Below the pieces are notes generated by a model. It was not told the DNA's origin. It searched no databases and saw only the letters and a program-made list of their open reading frames with translations. From NCBI GenBank assembly GCA_958295715.1, contig OY282372.1, positions 1 to 55,210 on the forward strand: a stretch of DNA of 55,210 nt, in the 5' to 3' direction. This DNA is from an uncultured Dehalococcoidia bacterium (GTDB lineage: Bacteria > Chloroflexota > Dehalococcoidia > Lucifugimonadales > GCA-2712585). Shown here piece by piece: positions 49,001 to 55,210 of this stretch. A program made the translations under genes and the position numbers. Position 1 is the first letter of the stretch. Every line of letters starts with the position of its first letter.

Positions 49001-50022
49001 TCGTGTGGGAGTGGGACGCGCCCACGGCAGGAATCCCGGAGCGCCGCGCCCTCGGTTTCCTAAAGGCCACGCACCCCGTCTCCATGCTGGCTCCGACGGC
49101 CAGCCTCGGCCCCGCATACGTCATAGAGTACGACATGGGGCGGGCCGCGACGTTCCAGGTTACCGACGCGGCCGTCAGGATCGCCGAAAAGATCCGCAGC
49201 GCCGACGACTACCTCCGCGTCGTCATAACGTCGGTAGAATGGGTGACGCGCCACGAGGCCACCGTCGACGACTTCAAGGCTGACCTCTCCGCTATAGACC
49301 TGAGCAACCTCGACGTGAAGGTGTCGTCCCGCATGCCGGCCAGCGACTTCTTGCCGCCCTACCGCATCATAGAGCCGACGTACGACGGCACTCGGGGAGA
49401 GGGGGCGGTCAACGGCATGGAGGCCTCGGACGACGACTTTGCCGTGGACGGGGCCCATGTCCAGAGGAGCGGCGCCATCCACCAGACGGGGGAGATCCGC
49501 AGGGCCGTGTGGACGTTCCCCACGGTGAAGCCCGCACAGGACCTGTCCATAAGCGCCTCGCTGCAGTGGAAGCGCCCCGACGGGGCGGACTTTGACTCGG
49601 GGACGAGGGCGCAGGCCGCCATGACCGCCACGCTTTACGTCGGAAACGATTTGGACGGGACGAACGACACGGGGGCCACGAGCGTTCTTACCACGACGGT
49701 CCCGCACGGCGCGCAGGCGGCCCAGCCCGTCGTCTCGCTCGCCCTCACGGACGCCCAGCGCGCCCCCTTCAACAGCATAATGCTGAAGCTTGAGGGGGGG
49801 ACGGTGGGCCAGCAGAACCGCGCGTACCTCTGGAACCTGAAGGTGGAGGTGGACGGCCAGCGCTACATGCTCAACCGCATACGGTTCATCGACCGCATGC
49901 AGCGGGCCAAGATACACGCCACGGCGGAGAGCGCGGCATTCATAGAGGGCGGCGAGACCCTCAAGACTTTCGCCCGCCGCGCCTCTACGGTGGCCACCGA
50001 CTGGAGCGGCGGCCGCGATTGA
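46066..50022 (+). CDS. Right-handed beta-helix tail fibre (pectin-lyase-like)
   Basis: 1318 residues. The first third has short repeated turns (GGATLDIGG; YTIRNLTLIGGTMQIQARG; GGTIDGIRIERMHGG) typical of right-handed beta helices used by tail spikes and fibres. Then a helical insert (LDEWYDWLKWHKLQDAGN) and GTKFRSIRTTGTVNLS, VDEVRIPVPPNSIVNIT, as in long fibre proteins. Residues 930-1318 are beta-rich domains (LQVDIDGATESEAGN; VDDFKADLSAIDLSNLD). Likely host-receptor binding or surface-polymer cleavage; catalytic residues are not evident. Starts one nt after the previous stop. Confidence 0.6.
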   Translation: MAVSRNAAGLITVTGPQDGNLQTLNPSTSQNDVITARGVATIELEDDPLQRLSVASEARFVVASGTMSLDPETDTLFISGNAIVGNGGTGGVGDGAGGGIEVRGGATLDIGGETTGPGTSSSVADGVTYTAGTAVVFAKKGAGASDVATAAIYARANATVQLRGCTIISAAASRFDGPEGAVLGSNLIIQDVVWQNGRDEDTGYFAPRLFSPRYTIRNLTLIGGTMQIQARGSGGTIDGIRIERMHGGISVPGGNFGADTGPFVIKGVDGKHNSLVDISAFNGTLVRILNSLTGTDLNVDLQSRSHGNRSFGGFEFAQEIRFHVVDSAGNSIEGARTHVSDFVDGRFSDTGVDSQDNWWQKNIGINNGGSNSPGIRYNTQRNYSKVSGADGINAFLGNDAPLLGTKIFNLRPGQGDSTRGVAAQPSTLPAKPVIYRGMINDSSDMLPWSTDSYLHIAALQAITHKSDLVIDVETEMLLDPSITQTDQTIVAAYAGLAVNHAVLVKLITLTAARNLDEWYDWLKWHKLQDAGNVHPTRASMVASADGTVLDLGDYNVTVGNGGVLTAGTKFRSIRTTGTVNLSPLSNGRINIGYQDSTGKSILVKLGGFSTGVVWDADNGATLNWIPPHPAVDEVRIPVPPNSIVNITAKRDGFDYRKYTINAADVAELDVVLRRNTNVDLAETLNGENLISYHGLRTSLYDANIYFDSAPTPNVLRLGNVRLSGKQALTRALFDRRMGTQAAMEATHSYQGSGRAYDIFSNRMRWDLSWLTIGRQPTETNLETNPLTELRKLASWGLYTVGADDATPYLPPDNVDYFVTIDILANPLSPTSAELADAGVRMAENAEFQAAAARATAAVIDPQIEQVDADVKALSQQIRSLPIDELLQVDTIERVVPLTTSTPNIWSGVGGTTYAVAGGHLQVDIDGATESEAGNVAGTLNFEGFAPFTVTQPGNDRVVLRVTVRCQALGGSDRTVSPDLVWEWDAPTAGIPERRALGFLKATHPVSMLAPTASLGPAYVIEYDMGRAATFQVTDAAVRIAEKIRSADDYLRVVITSVEWVTRHEATVDDFKADLSAIDLSNLDVKVSSRMPASDFLPPYRIIEPTYDGTRGEGAVNGMEASDDDFAVDGAHVQRSGAIHQTGEIRRAVWTFPTVKPAQDLSISASLQWKRPDGADFDSGTRAQAAMTATLYVGNDLDGTNDTGATSVLTTTVPHGAQAAQPVVSLALTDAQRAPFNSIMLKLEGGTVGQQNRAYLWNLKVEVDGQRYMLNRIRFIDRMQRAKIHATAESAAFIEGGETLKTFARRASTVATDWSGGRD

Positions 50023-50189
50023 CCGCCAAGTGCAGCGGCGCGTGCGCTTCCCCCCCCTTCCGCAAGCGCTCCAACACGACCCCCTACGGGGACGGCTGGC
50101 GCTACTGCAAGCAGTGCGATCGGGCCATAAATTATTCGGGGTTGTACTGCCCCTGCTGCCGCTTGCGGCTCCGCGCCCGCGCCAGGTGA
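50019..50189 (+). CDS. CPCC-type zinc-ribbon protein (third short paralogue)
   Basis: 56 residues from TTG (TTGA overlap). CSGACASPPF, then NTTPYGDGWRYCKQCDRA, then YCPCCRLRLRARAR. The TPYG-GW-YC..C-YCPCC-LR series matches 8293 almost position by position and 4813 in layout. The TGA stop lies in the same frame as the long repeat frame that follows, so readthrough would fuse the two. Confidence 0.6.
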   Translation: MTAKCSGACASPPFRKRSNTTPYGDGWRYCKQCDRAINYSGLYCPCCRLRLRARAR

Positions 50190-51461
50190 TCGTACACGAC
50201 CAACAGCATCGGCCTCCTCGGGTACGGCCGCCGCTTCAATGCCGGCCTCCTCGGGTACGCGGCCTCGGCGGAGATCCGCACCCCCGTCTCCCCCCCCGCG
50301 GTCCGCACCAAGTACGACGTGAGGGCCACCATAACCGCCGCCGCGACCAGCACCGAATATAACGTGAGGGCGCGCGTCGCCGCGACCACGGCGAGCCTCC
50401 GCTATTCCATACTCGTCGTAATAACGGGGATCGCCGCAGCCAAGACCGAGTACGCGGTCCGCCGCATCGTATCGGGCACGCTCCCGTCATACTCGACAAA
50501 GTACGGCGTGAGGGCGCTCGTCGACATGGCCGCCGCCCGCATGCTGTACGATTTGATAAGAGTGCTCGTCATAATGCGCGCCAAACTGCGCTATTCCATA
50601 CGCAGCACCGTGGTCGCGTACGACCGACTCATCACCAACTACGACGTGCGAAAGACCATACGGGGGGGCGCCAGCGAGGTAATCTGGGACATCCGCCAGC
50701 CCGTGTCCGCCCCCCGTACCAAAACCGCGTACGTGGTGAGGGCACTCGTCTCAAAGTCGTACGAGACCGCCTACGGGATAATCGCCCGCGTGTTCGCGCG
50801 CCCCGCCGTCGTGCGGTACGACGTGAGGAACGGCATTACAGCCGCGAGTACCAAAATGGAGTACGCGGTGAGGAAGGGGGTGGCCGCTGCCGCCAGGGCG
50901 AGGACGGAGTATTCGTTGAGGGAGGCGAGGGAAATAACCGCGCGGACGCGGTACGGGATAGTGGGGCGCGTCTCCGCTTCCGCCGCCAGCATGGTAAGGT
51001 ACGCGGTCAGGACTGCGGTGGGGCCGTCGGCAACCATGGTGAGGTACGCGGTCCGCAGGACGGCGGCGGGGACGGGGGCGGACGGGCGGGCTGAATACGC
51101 GGTCAGGCGGGCGGTGGCGGCGGTTCCAGCACTCGCCAAATACGACATAGTGGGACGGATCCTCATGCCTCCAGTCCGCGTCGCGTACGACGTCAGGGCA
51201 AAGGCCACGAACCCGCCGCCCCCGGGTTCCGGCTCGTCCACAAGGCTGGAGCCGGTGCCCGCCGAAACCGAGTACGACGTGCGGCAGACGCTGACCGTAT
51301 CATACAGTTGCTCGTACGAAGTCCGGGCCGCCGTGCTTCCGGCGCCGTTCCGGATGAAATACAACGTTGATGTTGAACCCGCAAAAAACGCGGGGGGTGG
51401 AGTCCGCCTCACCTACATGGACAGCCTCTTGAATTCCAGGGGCGGCTACGGCACGGCCTAG
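50190..51461 (+). CDS. YDVRA-repeat protein, start unclear
   Basis: About 423 codons, made almost entirely of about 23 repeats of roughly 15 residues with consensus Y-[DAN]-V-R-x-x-V-x-A (STEYNVRARVAA; TKYGVRALVDMA; MVRYAVRTAVGP; ETEYDVRQTLTV). Repeats are recognisable from 50301, and the frame is open back to the in-frame TGA of the zinc gene with no ATG, GTG or TTG before GTG 50319. Probably a beta-rich filament or fibre, as short Y/V/R repeats suggest stacked strands. It ends convergent with the minus-strand operon. Confidence 0.5.
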   Translation, partial: SYTTNSIGLLGYGRRFNAGLLGYAASAEIRTPVSPPAVRTKYDVRATITAAATSTEYNVRARVAATTASLRYSILVVITGIAAAKTEYAVRRIVSGTLPSYSTKYGVRALVDMAAARMLYDLIRVLVIMRAKLRYSIRSTVVAYDRLITNYDVRKTIRGGASEVIWDIRQPVSAPRTKTAYVVRALVSKSYETAYGIIARVFARPAVVRYDVRNGITAASTKMEYAVRKGVAAAARARTEYSLREAREITARTRYGIVGRVSASAASMVRYAVRTAVGPSATMVRYAVRRTAAGTGADGRAEYAVRRAVAAVPALAKYDIVGRILMPPVRVAYDVRAKATNPPPPGSGSSTRLEPVPAETEYDVRQTLTVSYSCSYEVRAAVLPAPFRMKYNVDVEPAKNAGGGVRLTYMDSLLNSRGGYGTA

Positions 51462-51733
51462 TCCGACACGAGGTTCTTGCCGTCGGCCCTGAACCGCGCC
51501 TCGGCATCCTTTATGATGTTCAGCGCCTGCTTTCCTAGGGGCACGTGCTTCTGATCCGACACGTCGACAGGATTAGACTTTACCACGGAGTCCTTGTCGA
51601 ACACCTCCACGGTTACCTCGAACTGCCACAGTCCCTTCGCCGTCTGCTTGGCGCTGAACCTCGTCCTGTCCTTCATGTCGCCGTCGCCGGCCCGCTTCAT
51701 CACGAAGCTTTCGTCTCCATTCTCACTCATCAT
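51458..51733 (-). CDS. Hypothetical protein
   Basis: 91 residues; ATG 51733 (ATGATGAGT) inside the end of the upstream gene. Contains KQTAKGLWQFEVTVEVFDKD, a beta-hairpin-like section, and a charged C terminus with TAG overlapping the convergent gene. Last gene of the minus operon. No family recognised. Confidence 0.5.
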   Translation of the reverse strand: MMSENGDESFVMKRAGDGDMKDRTRFSAKQTAKGLWQFEVTVEVFDKDSVVKSNPVDVSDQKHVPLGKQALNIIKDAEARFRADGKNLVSD

Positions 51734-51992
51734 GTATCACCTCCTCCCTACTCTCGTAAGGGCTATTCACGCGGTTGTTGATGGTGATGATGTCGCTGCC
51801 GCCAAAGTCCTCCTTCAGCCATGCCCTGAGCTCGTGCTTGACTTCCCCGTGGGTAGCCGTCCGCAGCATCAACTGCATTGACCAGAAAGCGGTCTGGAAC
51901 TCGATGATGGCCGCGCTCCGCCTCTTGGCCTTGATGAACAGGGTCGCGGTGAGGTCGTCGCTCTTGAAAAACGAGACGTACCGCTTGTTCAT
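51723..51992 (-). CDS. Hypothetical protein
   Basis: 89 residues. VSFFKSDDLTATLFIKAKRR and AAIIEFQTAFWSMQLMLRT suggest an alpha/beta fold; an acidic end. Overlaps its neighbours by 4-11 nt. No family recognised. Confidence 0.5.
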   Translation of the reverse strand: MNKRYVSFFKSDDLTATLFIKAKRRSAAIIEFQTAFWSMQLMLRTATHGEVKHELRAWLKEDFGGSDIITINNRVNSPYESREEVIHDE

Positions 51993-52315
51993 CGGACGTT
52001 CCTCTTTAGCATCGAGTTCAGGATCTGGACGTATTCCTTCAATTGGCCGCCTATCACGGATGCGGGCCAGTCCCCCTTCATCTCGTTGGCCCTTACCACC
52101 AACTCGATCGCGGCGGACCTCAGTATGCGCGCGTCGTTAAGGTCCGTCCGGTCGACCAGCCCGCTGGCATTGTCCTCATCCTCCAGTTCCCTCACCTTCA
52201 TGGATATCGCCTTCAACTCTTGGGCCGCGATGAGTTGCGCCTTGTGGCGGGCCTCCTCCCTCTTGCGCATCAACTTCAACGCGGCCGTCTCGTCGGCTAC
52301 CGTCGTCTCCCTCAT
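51989..52315 (-). CDS. Helical coiled-coil protein
   Basis: 108 residues from ATG 52315 (ATGA overlap; a longer in-frame start at 52405 would overlap two upstream genes). Helical: LKLMRKREEARHKAQLIAAQ, ELKAISMKVRELEDEDNASG. No family recognised. Confidence 0.55.
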   Translation of the reverse strand: MRETTVADETAALKLMRKREEARHKAQLIAAQELKAISMKVRELEDEDNASGLVDRTDLNDARILRSAAIELVVRANEMKGDWPASVIGGQLKEYVQILNSMLKRNVR

Positions 52316-52440
52316 GCCTTCGCCTCCTCCGCGTAGCACTTGTCCTTCGGCCGTGCGTCCTTCGGCGACCTCATCCACGCCACCTCGTACCGCCCGTCCT
52401 GGCATTTGGGGCAGTCGCAGCCCCCGTAGTCCTTGCTCAA
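52312..52440 (-). CDS. Small zinc-finger protein
   Basis: 42 residues from TTG (TTGA overlap with the upstream stop). GGCDCPKCQDGRYEVAWM and KDKCYAEEAKA supply four Cys in C-x-C-x-x-C...C form. The typical overlap on both sides supports translation of this short frame. Confidence 0.5.
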   Translation of the reverse strand: MSKDYGGCDCPKCQDGRYEVAWMRSPKDARPKDKCYAEEAKA

Positions 52441-52634
52441 TAGAACTTCATCCCCAGCTTGCGATCGCGCATGAACTTCTGGAAGTTGTCCGTCTCCCGA
52501 ATGACACGCCGCTCCCCGTACACCATGTTTCTGACCGCGTGGCAAATGGTACATTCTACCTGTCCGGGGGCCGAATACCTCGCGTTGAGGGCCTCGCACT
52601 CGTGGCACCAGAACGTGTGATCCGTGGCAGTCAA
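52437..52634 (-). CDS. Zinc-ribbon protein
   Basis: 65 residues from TTG (TTGA overlap). FWCHECEALNARYSAPGQ and VECTICHAVRNMVYGERRV form a two-CxxC zinc ribbon, then a basic helix (NFQKFMRDRKLGMKFY). It resembles ribbons that bind nucleic acid or RNA polymerase, but that is inference. Confidence 0.55.
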   Translation of the reverse strand: MTATDHTFWCHECEALNARYSAPGQVECTICHAVRNMVYGERRVIRETDNFQKFMRDRKLGMKFY

Positions 52635-53056
52635 TCCTCCTCGTCCTCCAGCGGGGCGTCCGTAGTTATGTCCTCGACTTCGACGGCCCGTTCCTGCTCC
52701 CAGCGCACCCTCTTGTTCGGGTTCTTGGGGACGGGGAGTATGCGGACGTATGCGGACCCGTTCCCGACAAGCAATGCGCGGGCCCCGTGGGGCACTATGA
52801 CGACGTAGTGGGACACCGCCCTCATGTAGGGGAGCGGTATGGGCTCGCCGCCGGGCCCGTGCCACTGGGAGATTATCTCGTCCCGCACGTCCTCGGGGAC
52901 GCGCTTCCCCTCGTCCGTGACGAACGCCATCTGCACGTCCGCGTCGTCCGTCTCGTAATCGTCGTCATAGACCCTCACGAAGTACCAGACCCTCATCCAC
53001 GTCTTGTTCTTGGCGCTCCTGAGGAGGGGCATGAGCGGGGGCCGCCTAGGATTCAT
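52631..53056 (-). CDS. Hypothetical protein with acidic tail
   Basis: 141 residues from ATG 53056 (overlap with the upstream end); MPLLRSAKN at 53032 is an alternative. Contains TWMRVWYFVRVYDDDYETDD, strands around SHYVVIVPHGARALLVGNG, and a very acidic end (VEVEDITTDAPLEDEED). No family recognised. Confidence 0.5.
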   Translation of the reverse strand: MNPRRPPLMPLLRSAKNKTWMRVWYFVRVYDDDYETDDADVQMAFVTDEGKRVPEDVRDEIISQWHGPGGEPIPLPYMRAVSHYVVIVPHGARALLVGNGSAYVRILPVPKNPNKRVRWEQERAVEVEDITTDAPLEDEED

Positions 53057-53285
53057 AATCGACCTCCCCCCTGCGCTTCTTGTATTCCACGAACATGTCC
53101 CACGCCTTTTTTTTCATGTCGAATATGTCCTCGTCGCCCTCGTCGCTGAGCGATTCGTGCATGGAGGCGGCCATGAGCAACTGGCCCTTTTCCAGCAGGG
53201 CGGCCCCGTCATACTCCTCGAATATGCTCCTGAGCGATCGCCGCATGAGCGACTTGGCCTCGGCCAGTTCCTCTTGTTCGGTCAT
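53046..53285 (-). CDS. Small helical acidic protein
   Basis: 79 residues from ATG 53285 (ATGA overlap). Helical with many Glu/Asp (EQEELAEAKSLMRRSLRSIF; DEGDEDIFDMKKKAWDMFV). Operon member; role unknown. Confidence 0.5.
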   Translation of the reverse strand: MTEQEELAEAKSLMRRSLRSIFEEYDGAALLEKGQLLMAASMHESLSDEGDEDIFDMKKKAWDMFVEYKKRRGEVDYES

Positions 53286-53437
53286 GCCTCGTCCTCCACG
53301 TAGGTCCCGCACGGGCAGAGTTCATAGGCGTGCATGTTGTCCAAATGCGCCTGCGGGTTAACGACGAAGCGGCACCTGCCCTTTCCGTCGGACCCGTGAA
53401 CCCCGTAGGCATGGCCGCACGCGCCGCAGTCTCTCAT
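53282..53437 (-). CDS. Small zinc-ribbon protein
   Basis: 51 residues. MRDCGACGHAYGVHG, then CRFVVNPQAHLDNMH, then YELCPCGTYVEDEA: CxxC and CxC pairs bind one zinc. Layout equals the 5300 product (also 51 residues), suggesting a shared origin on opposite sides of the genome. ATGA overlaps at both ends. Confidence 0.6.
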   Translation of the reverse strand: MRDCGACGHAYGVHGSDGKGRCRFVVNPQAHLDNMHAYELCPCGTYVEDEA

Positions 53438-53682
53438 GCCCTTCCCTCCACGTACTCATTGCACTCGCAGAACAGGTTTTTGGCGTTGAGGTGGTTGCAT
53501 TGGAGTTGGGGCCTCGCCCCCCAGTGGTATATCCCGTCATGGCCGCAGGTTCGACACTCAACGCACATGGGGGGTTTTACGTTGCCGTCATGCTCCGGCA
53601 TGCGCGCGTACATCTGGAGGGCCCACTTTTGCTCGTGGAACCACTTGCGCACCAGCAAGCCGTGTTCGCCCAGCCGCCTCAA
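53434..53682 (-). CDS. Zinc-binding protein
   Basis: 82 residues from TTG (TTGA overlap). CVECRTCGHDGIYHWG and LQCNHLNAKNLFCECNEYV supply several Cys/His ligands (CxxCxxC, CxH, CxC), enough for one or two zinc ions. It extends the ribbon motif of its neighbours (CGHDGIYH compares with CGHAYGVH). Confidence 0.55.
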   Translation of the reverse strand: MRRLGEHGLLVRKWFHEQKWALQMYARMPEHDGNVKPPMCVECRTCGHDGIYHWGARPQLQCNHLNAKNLFCECNEYVEGRA

Positions 53683-54260
53683 GACTTGGCCGCTCCTGTT
53701 ATTCCGTCCAACTCGTCGAACAACTCCTGGAACCAGGTCATGTTCTCCAAGTCGTGGAGAATCCAGCGCGCCGAGCCCTCGTCCGCCTTCTTGTACGACG
53801 CATCCAGCCGCTTCCTCGTGTCCTGCAAGTCGTCAATCGCGTGGACGGCCAAGTAGGCGAGGCGCTCGTAGTGGGGGCGCAACTCCTTTTCTGGCGTGAA
53901 GCAGTATTCGTGGAGCGCTTGGGCAATCTCCTCCCCCCTGATGGCGAGATGTGTCCCCGTAATGGCCAGCCGCTTCGCCACGGATATGTCGTTGCCCCAC
54001 GCCTCGCTCTCGTGTTGCTTGTCATATGCGGCCAGCCACTCGGCATATTTCTGCTTGTCGGCGGGGTCGGGGCCCCTCCCGATCGCTCCGGCCGCCACCA
54101 TCTTGTCCACGAGTTCGGGCTTGTACGGTGAGGATCCGTACACATGCATCTTGTGCTCCTTCCTCCACTCCTTGCAGGCGGCCAGATCCCTCTTGGCGTT
54201 CCTCTCCGCGCGGTCTATCATGCGCCGCCGGACATTGAACCAGAACCCCTTGTCCCTCAT
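53679..54260 (-). CDS. Helical protein, unknown function
   Basis: 193 residues from ATG 54260 (ATGA overlap). Basic helical start (FWFNVRRRMIDRAERNAKRD), helical middle with EWLAAYDKQHESEAWGND and a later helix (RLAYLAVHAIDDLQDTRKRL). No family recognised; central gene of the dense operon. Confidence 0.5.
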   Translation of the reverse strand: MRDKGFWFNVRRRMIDRAERNAKRDLAACKEWRKEHKMHVYGSSPYKPELVDKMVAAGAIGRGPDPADKQKYAEWLAAYDKQHESEAWGNDISVAKRLAITGTHLAIRGEEIAQALHEYCFTPEKELRPHYERLAYLAVHAIDDLQDTRKRLDASYKKADEGSARWILHDLENMTWFQELFDELDGITGAAKS

Positions 54261-54505
54261 GCCAGTTCCCTCGCCCGCTTCTCGTACGTCTCTAGCGCGT
54301 CCTCGCACTCGCTTATCTTTCCGAGGAAGCGCTTCTTTTCGTCCTCGATGGCCAGCCCGACGACCGTGGAGAGTTGGTGCCCGGCGTGGTAGTTTTCATC
54401 CAGTTCGACCACGCGCGCGAGGATTGACCTGTAGAACGACTGGACGCGCTTCATGCCCTTGAATTCGGCATCCAGCACCATCATGTCTATGGGGTCGGGG
54501 GTCAT
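54257..54505 (-). CDS. Helical coiled-coil protein
   Basis: 82 residues, ATGA overlap. Two helices (MVLDAEFKGMKRVQSFYRSI; AIEDEKKRFLGKISECEDAL). No family recognised. Confidence 0.5.
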   Translation of the reverse strand: MTPDPIDMMVLDAEFKGMKRVQSFYRSILARVVELDENYHAGHQLSTVVGLAIEDEKKRFLGKISECEDALETYEKRARELA

Positions 54506-54717
54506 GCCTTCGCCTCTCCCGCCTTTTGCCGGTCCTTCAGGTTCTGCTCGATCTCCGCCTCGACCTCGGCGGCCGCCTCGGGGTCGTCCGACTTTTTCAC
54601 GCGCGTCACCTTGATCTCGCCTCCGGAGAGTTTTCCCAACATCTCGTTGACTTTGGCCAACTCCTCGTCGTTCATCTTGCCGAAGGTCGACTGGAACCAC
54701 CACTCGTCGTAGGTCAT
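54502..54717 (-). CDS. Small acidic helical protein
   Basis: 71 residues, ATGA overlap. EELAKVNEMLGKLSGGEIKV, then an acidic/basic helix DDPEAAAEVEAEIEQNLKDR. No family recognised. Confidence 0.5.
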   Translation of the reverse strand: MTYDEWWFQSTFGKMNDEELAKVNEMLGKLSGGEIKVTRVKKSDDPEAAAEVEAEIEQNLKDRQKAGEAKA

Positions 54718-55010
54718 GCCTCCTCCTCATCCTCCTCAATCTTGGACGCTTCCTCCCCGTCCTCCTCGTCGTCGTCGTCGCCCACGTCCAAATTGTCCAG
54801 ATAGTTGCCGAGTTCGGCGATGTAGTCTCCGGCATGAGAGACGTCCTCGCCGACGCCTTCGAGCGCGTTCCAATTATGCTGTTTGAACGCGAGATCTAAC
54901 GCGGCCAGGGAGTCTCGAACAACGACCGCCAATTTGTCGCGCTGGTCGTGGATGGCCTTCCAGAAATCGTCGTCGTCCTTCAACTTGTCCAACTCGTCGA
55001 TGAATGTCAT
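54714..55010 (-). CDS. Acidic protein with poly-Asp/Glu tail
   Basis: 98 residues, ATGA overlap. Helical front (FIDELDKLKDDDDFWKAIHD), Trp-containing middle, and a highly acidic tail (DVGDDDDEEDGEEASKIEED). A DNA mimic or chaperone-like role is possible but unsupported. Confidence 0.5.
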   Translation of the reverse strand: MTFIDELDKLKDDDDFWKAIHDQRDKLAVVVRDSLAALDLAFKQHNWNALEGVGEDVSHAGDYIAELGNYLDNLDVGDDDDEEDGEEASKIEEDEEEA

Positions 55011-55210
55011 GCCTTCTCCTCCTTCTTGGCCGGCTCCGCCCCCTTCTTGGGGAGTTCACTGCTTTTCGCCTCGGCCTTGCTGAGCAGCATGCGCCTTTCC
55101 CCCTCCATGTCCCAGATGAGTTTCACGTACAAGCCCACGCGGGGGCGGTCGGGCATCTCTCCCTCCATGTCCCAGAGCTTGCGCACCACGTCCGCCTCTA
55201 TGTCGTGGAG
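55007..55210 (-). CDS. Hypothetical protein (partial, 5' end outside window)
   Basis: The frame runs open to the right edge (68 codons seen). Contains two similar segments (VVRKLWDMEGEMPDRPRVGL and YVKLIWDMEGERRMLLSKAE), an internal 'W-DMEGE' repeat, and a Lys-rich end. ATGA overlap with the next gene. An in-frame GTG at 55189 exists but the upstream frame remains open. Confidence 0.5.
   Translation of the reverse strand, partial: LHDIEADVVRKLWDMEGEMPDRPRVGLYVKLIWDMEGERRMLLSKAEAKSSELPKKGAEPAKKEEKA

Overview
The window is a piece of a GC-rich tailed-virus genome (Caudoviricetes, HK97-type head) that I infer infects an archaeon. The archaeal signals are a TATA-like box about 27 nt upstream of the start codon of nearly every isolated gene, which implies leaderless transcripts; hairpin-plus-T-run terminators; an archaeal/eukaryal-type PCNA-like sliding clamp; an archaeal RPA/SSB-like OB-fold protein; and heavy use of ATA (Ile) and AGG (Arg) codons despite the high GC. 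A GC-rich member of the Thermoproteota (Nitrososphaeria) or a methanogen-like host would fit, but the host lineage is not shown by the sequence. I saw no integrase, DNA polymerase, CRISPR array or tRNA.

Layout. (1) 1-1502, minus strand: ssDNA-binding protein (runs off the left edge), a ribbon-helix-helix protein, a membrane/coiled-coil protein and a BppU-like structural protein. (2) 1581-8989, plus strand: an early-type operon of tightly overlapping genes, starting beyond a 41-bp inverted repeat, with an HNH nuclease, a cytosine-5 DNA methyltransferase, many tiny Cys-rich (zinc-ribbon) proteins, a DUF559-like nuclease and a PAPS-reductase-family enzyme, then a membrane-anchored protein and several ribbon-helix-helix or AbrB-like regulators. 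(3) 8847-13583, minus strand: an operon of multi-zinc-knuckle proteins, the PCNA-like clamp and a coiled-coil protein. (4) 13584-20127: a compositionally odd region of GGCC/GCGGCC-rich low-complexity DNA holding Ala-rich ORFans. Each ORFan or ORFan operon has its own leaderless promoter of a shared design and its own hairpin terminator. Divergent promoters are built on palindromes, and a ~65-bp repeat is scattered in four copies. (5) 20128-51461, plus strand: the virion module in canonical order: small and large terminase, portal, protease, scaffold, decoration, major capsid, connector and completion proteins, major tail protein, tape-measure candidate, tail hub, repeat-rich fibres, a beta-propeller protein, a beta-helix fibre and a protein made of YDVRA repeats. 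(6) 51458-55210, minus strand: a dense operon of small acidic and zinc-ribbon proteins, overlapping by 4 nt, that runs off the right edge and converges on the virion module.

How it works together: the left half looks like takeover, DNA replication and modification functions (SSB, clamp, methyltransferase, nucleases, many small zinc proteins and DNA-binding regulators). The right half builds head, tail and receptor-binding structures. Genes within operons are packed by stop/start overlaps of the ATGA, GTGA, TTGA or TGATG type, and these were used to choose starts. In several places the overlap rule or codon pattern points to unusual starts (CTG at 12254, ATT at 31057) or to protein-like reading with no start codon (28279 and 50190).

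The most novel part is the ORFan cassette array at 13.6-19.0 kb, with shared promoters, terminators whose hairpin loop contains the gene's own stop codon, palindromic operators and dispersed repeats. Next are two virion proteins with short aromatic/basic repeats (WxRHR and YxVR) and an unusually large set of tiny zinc-ribbon proteins.
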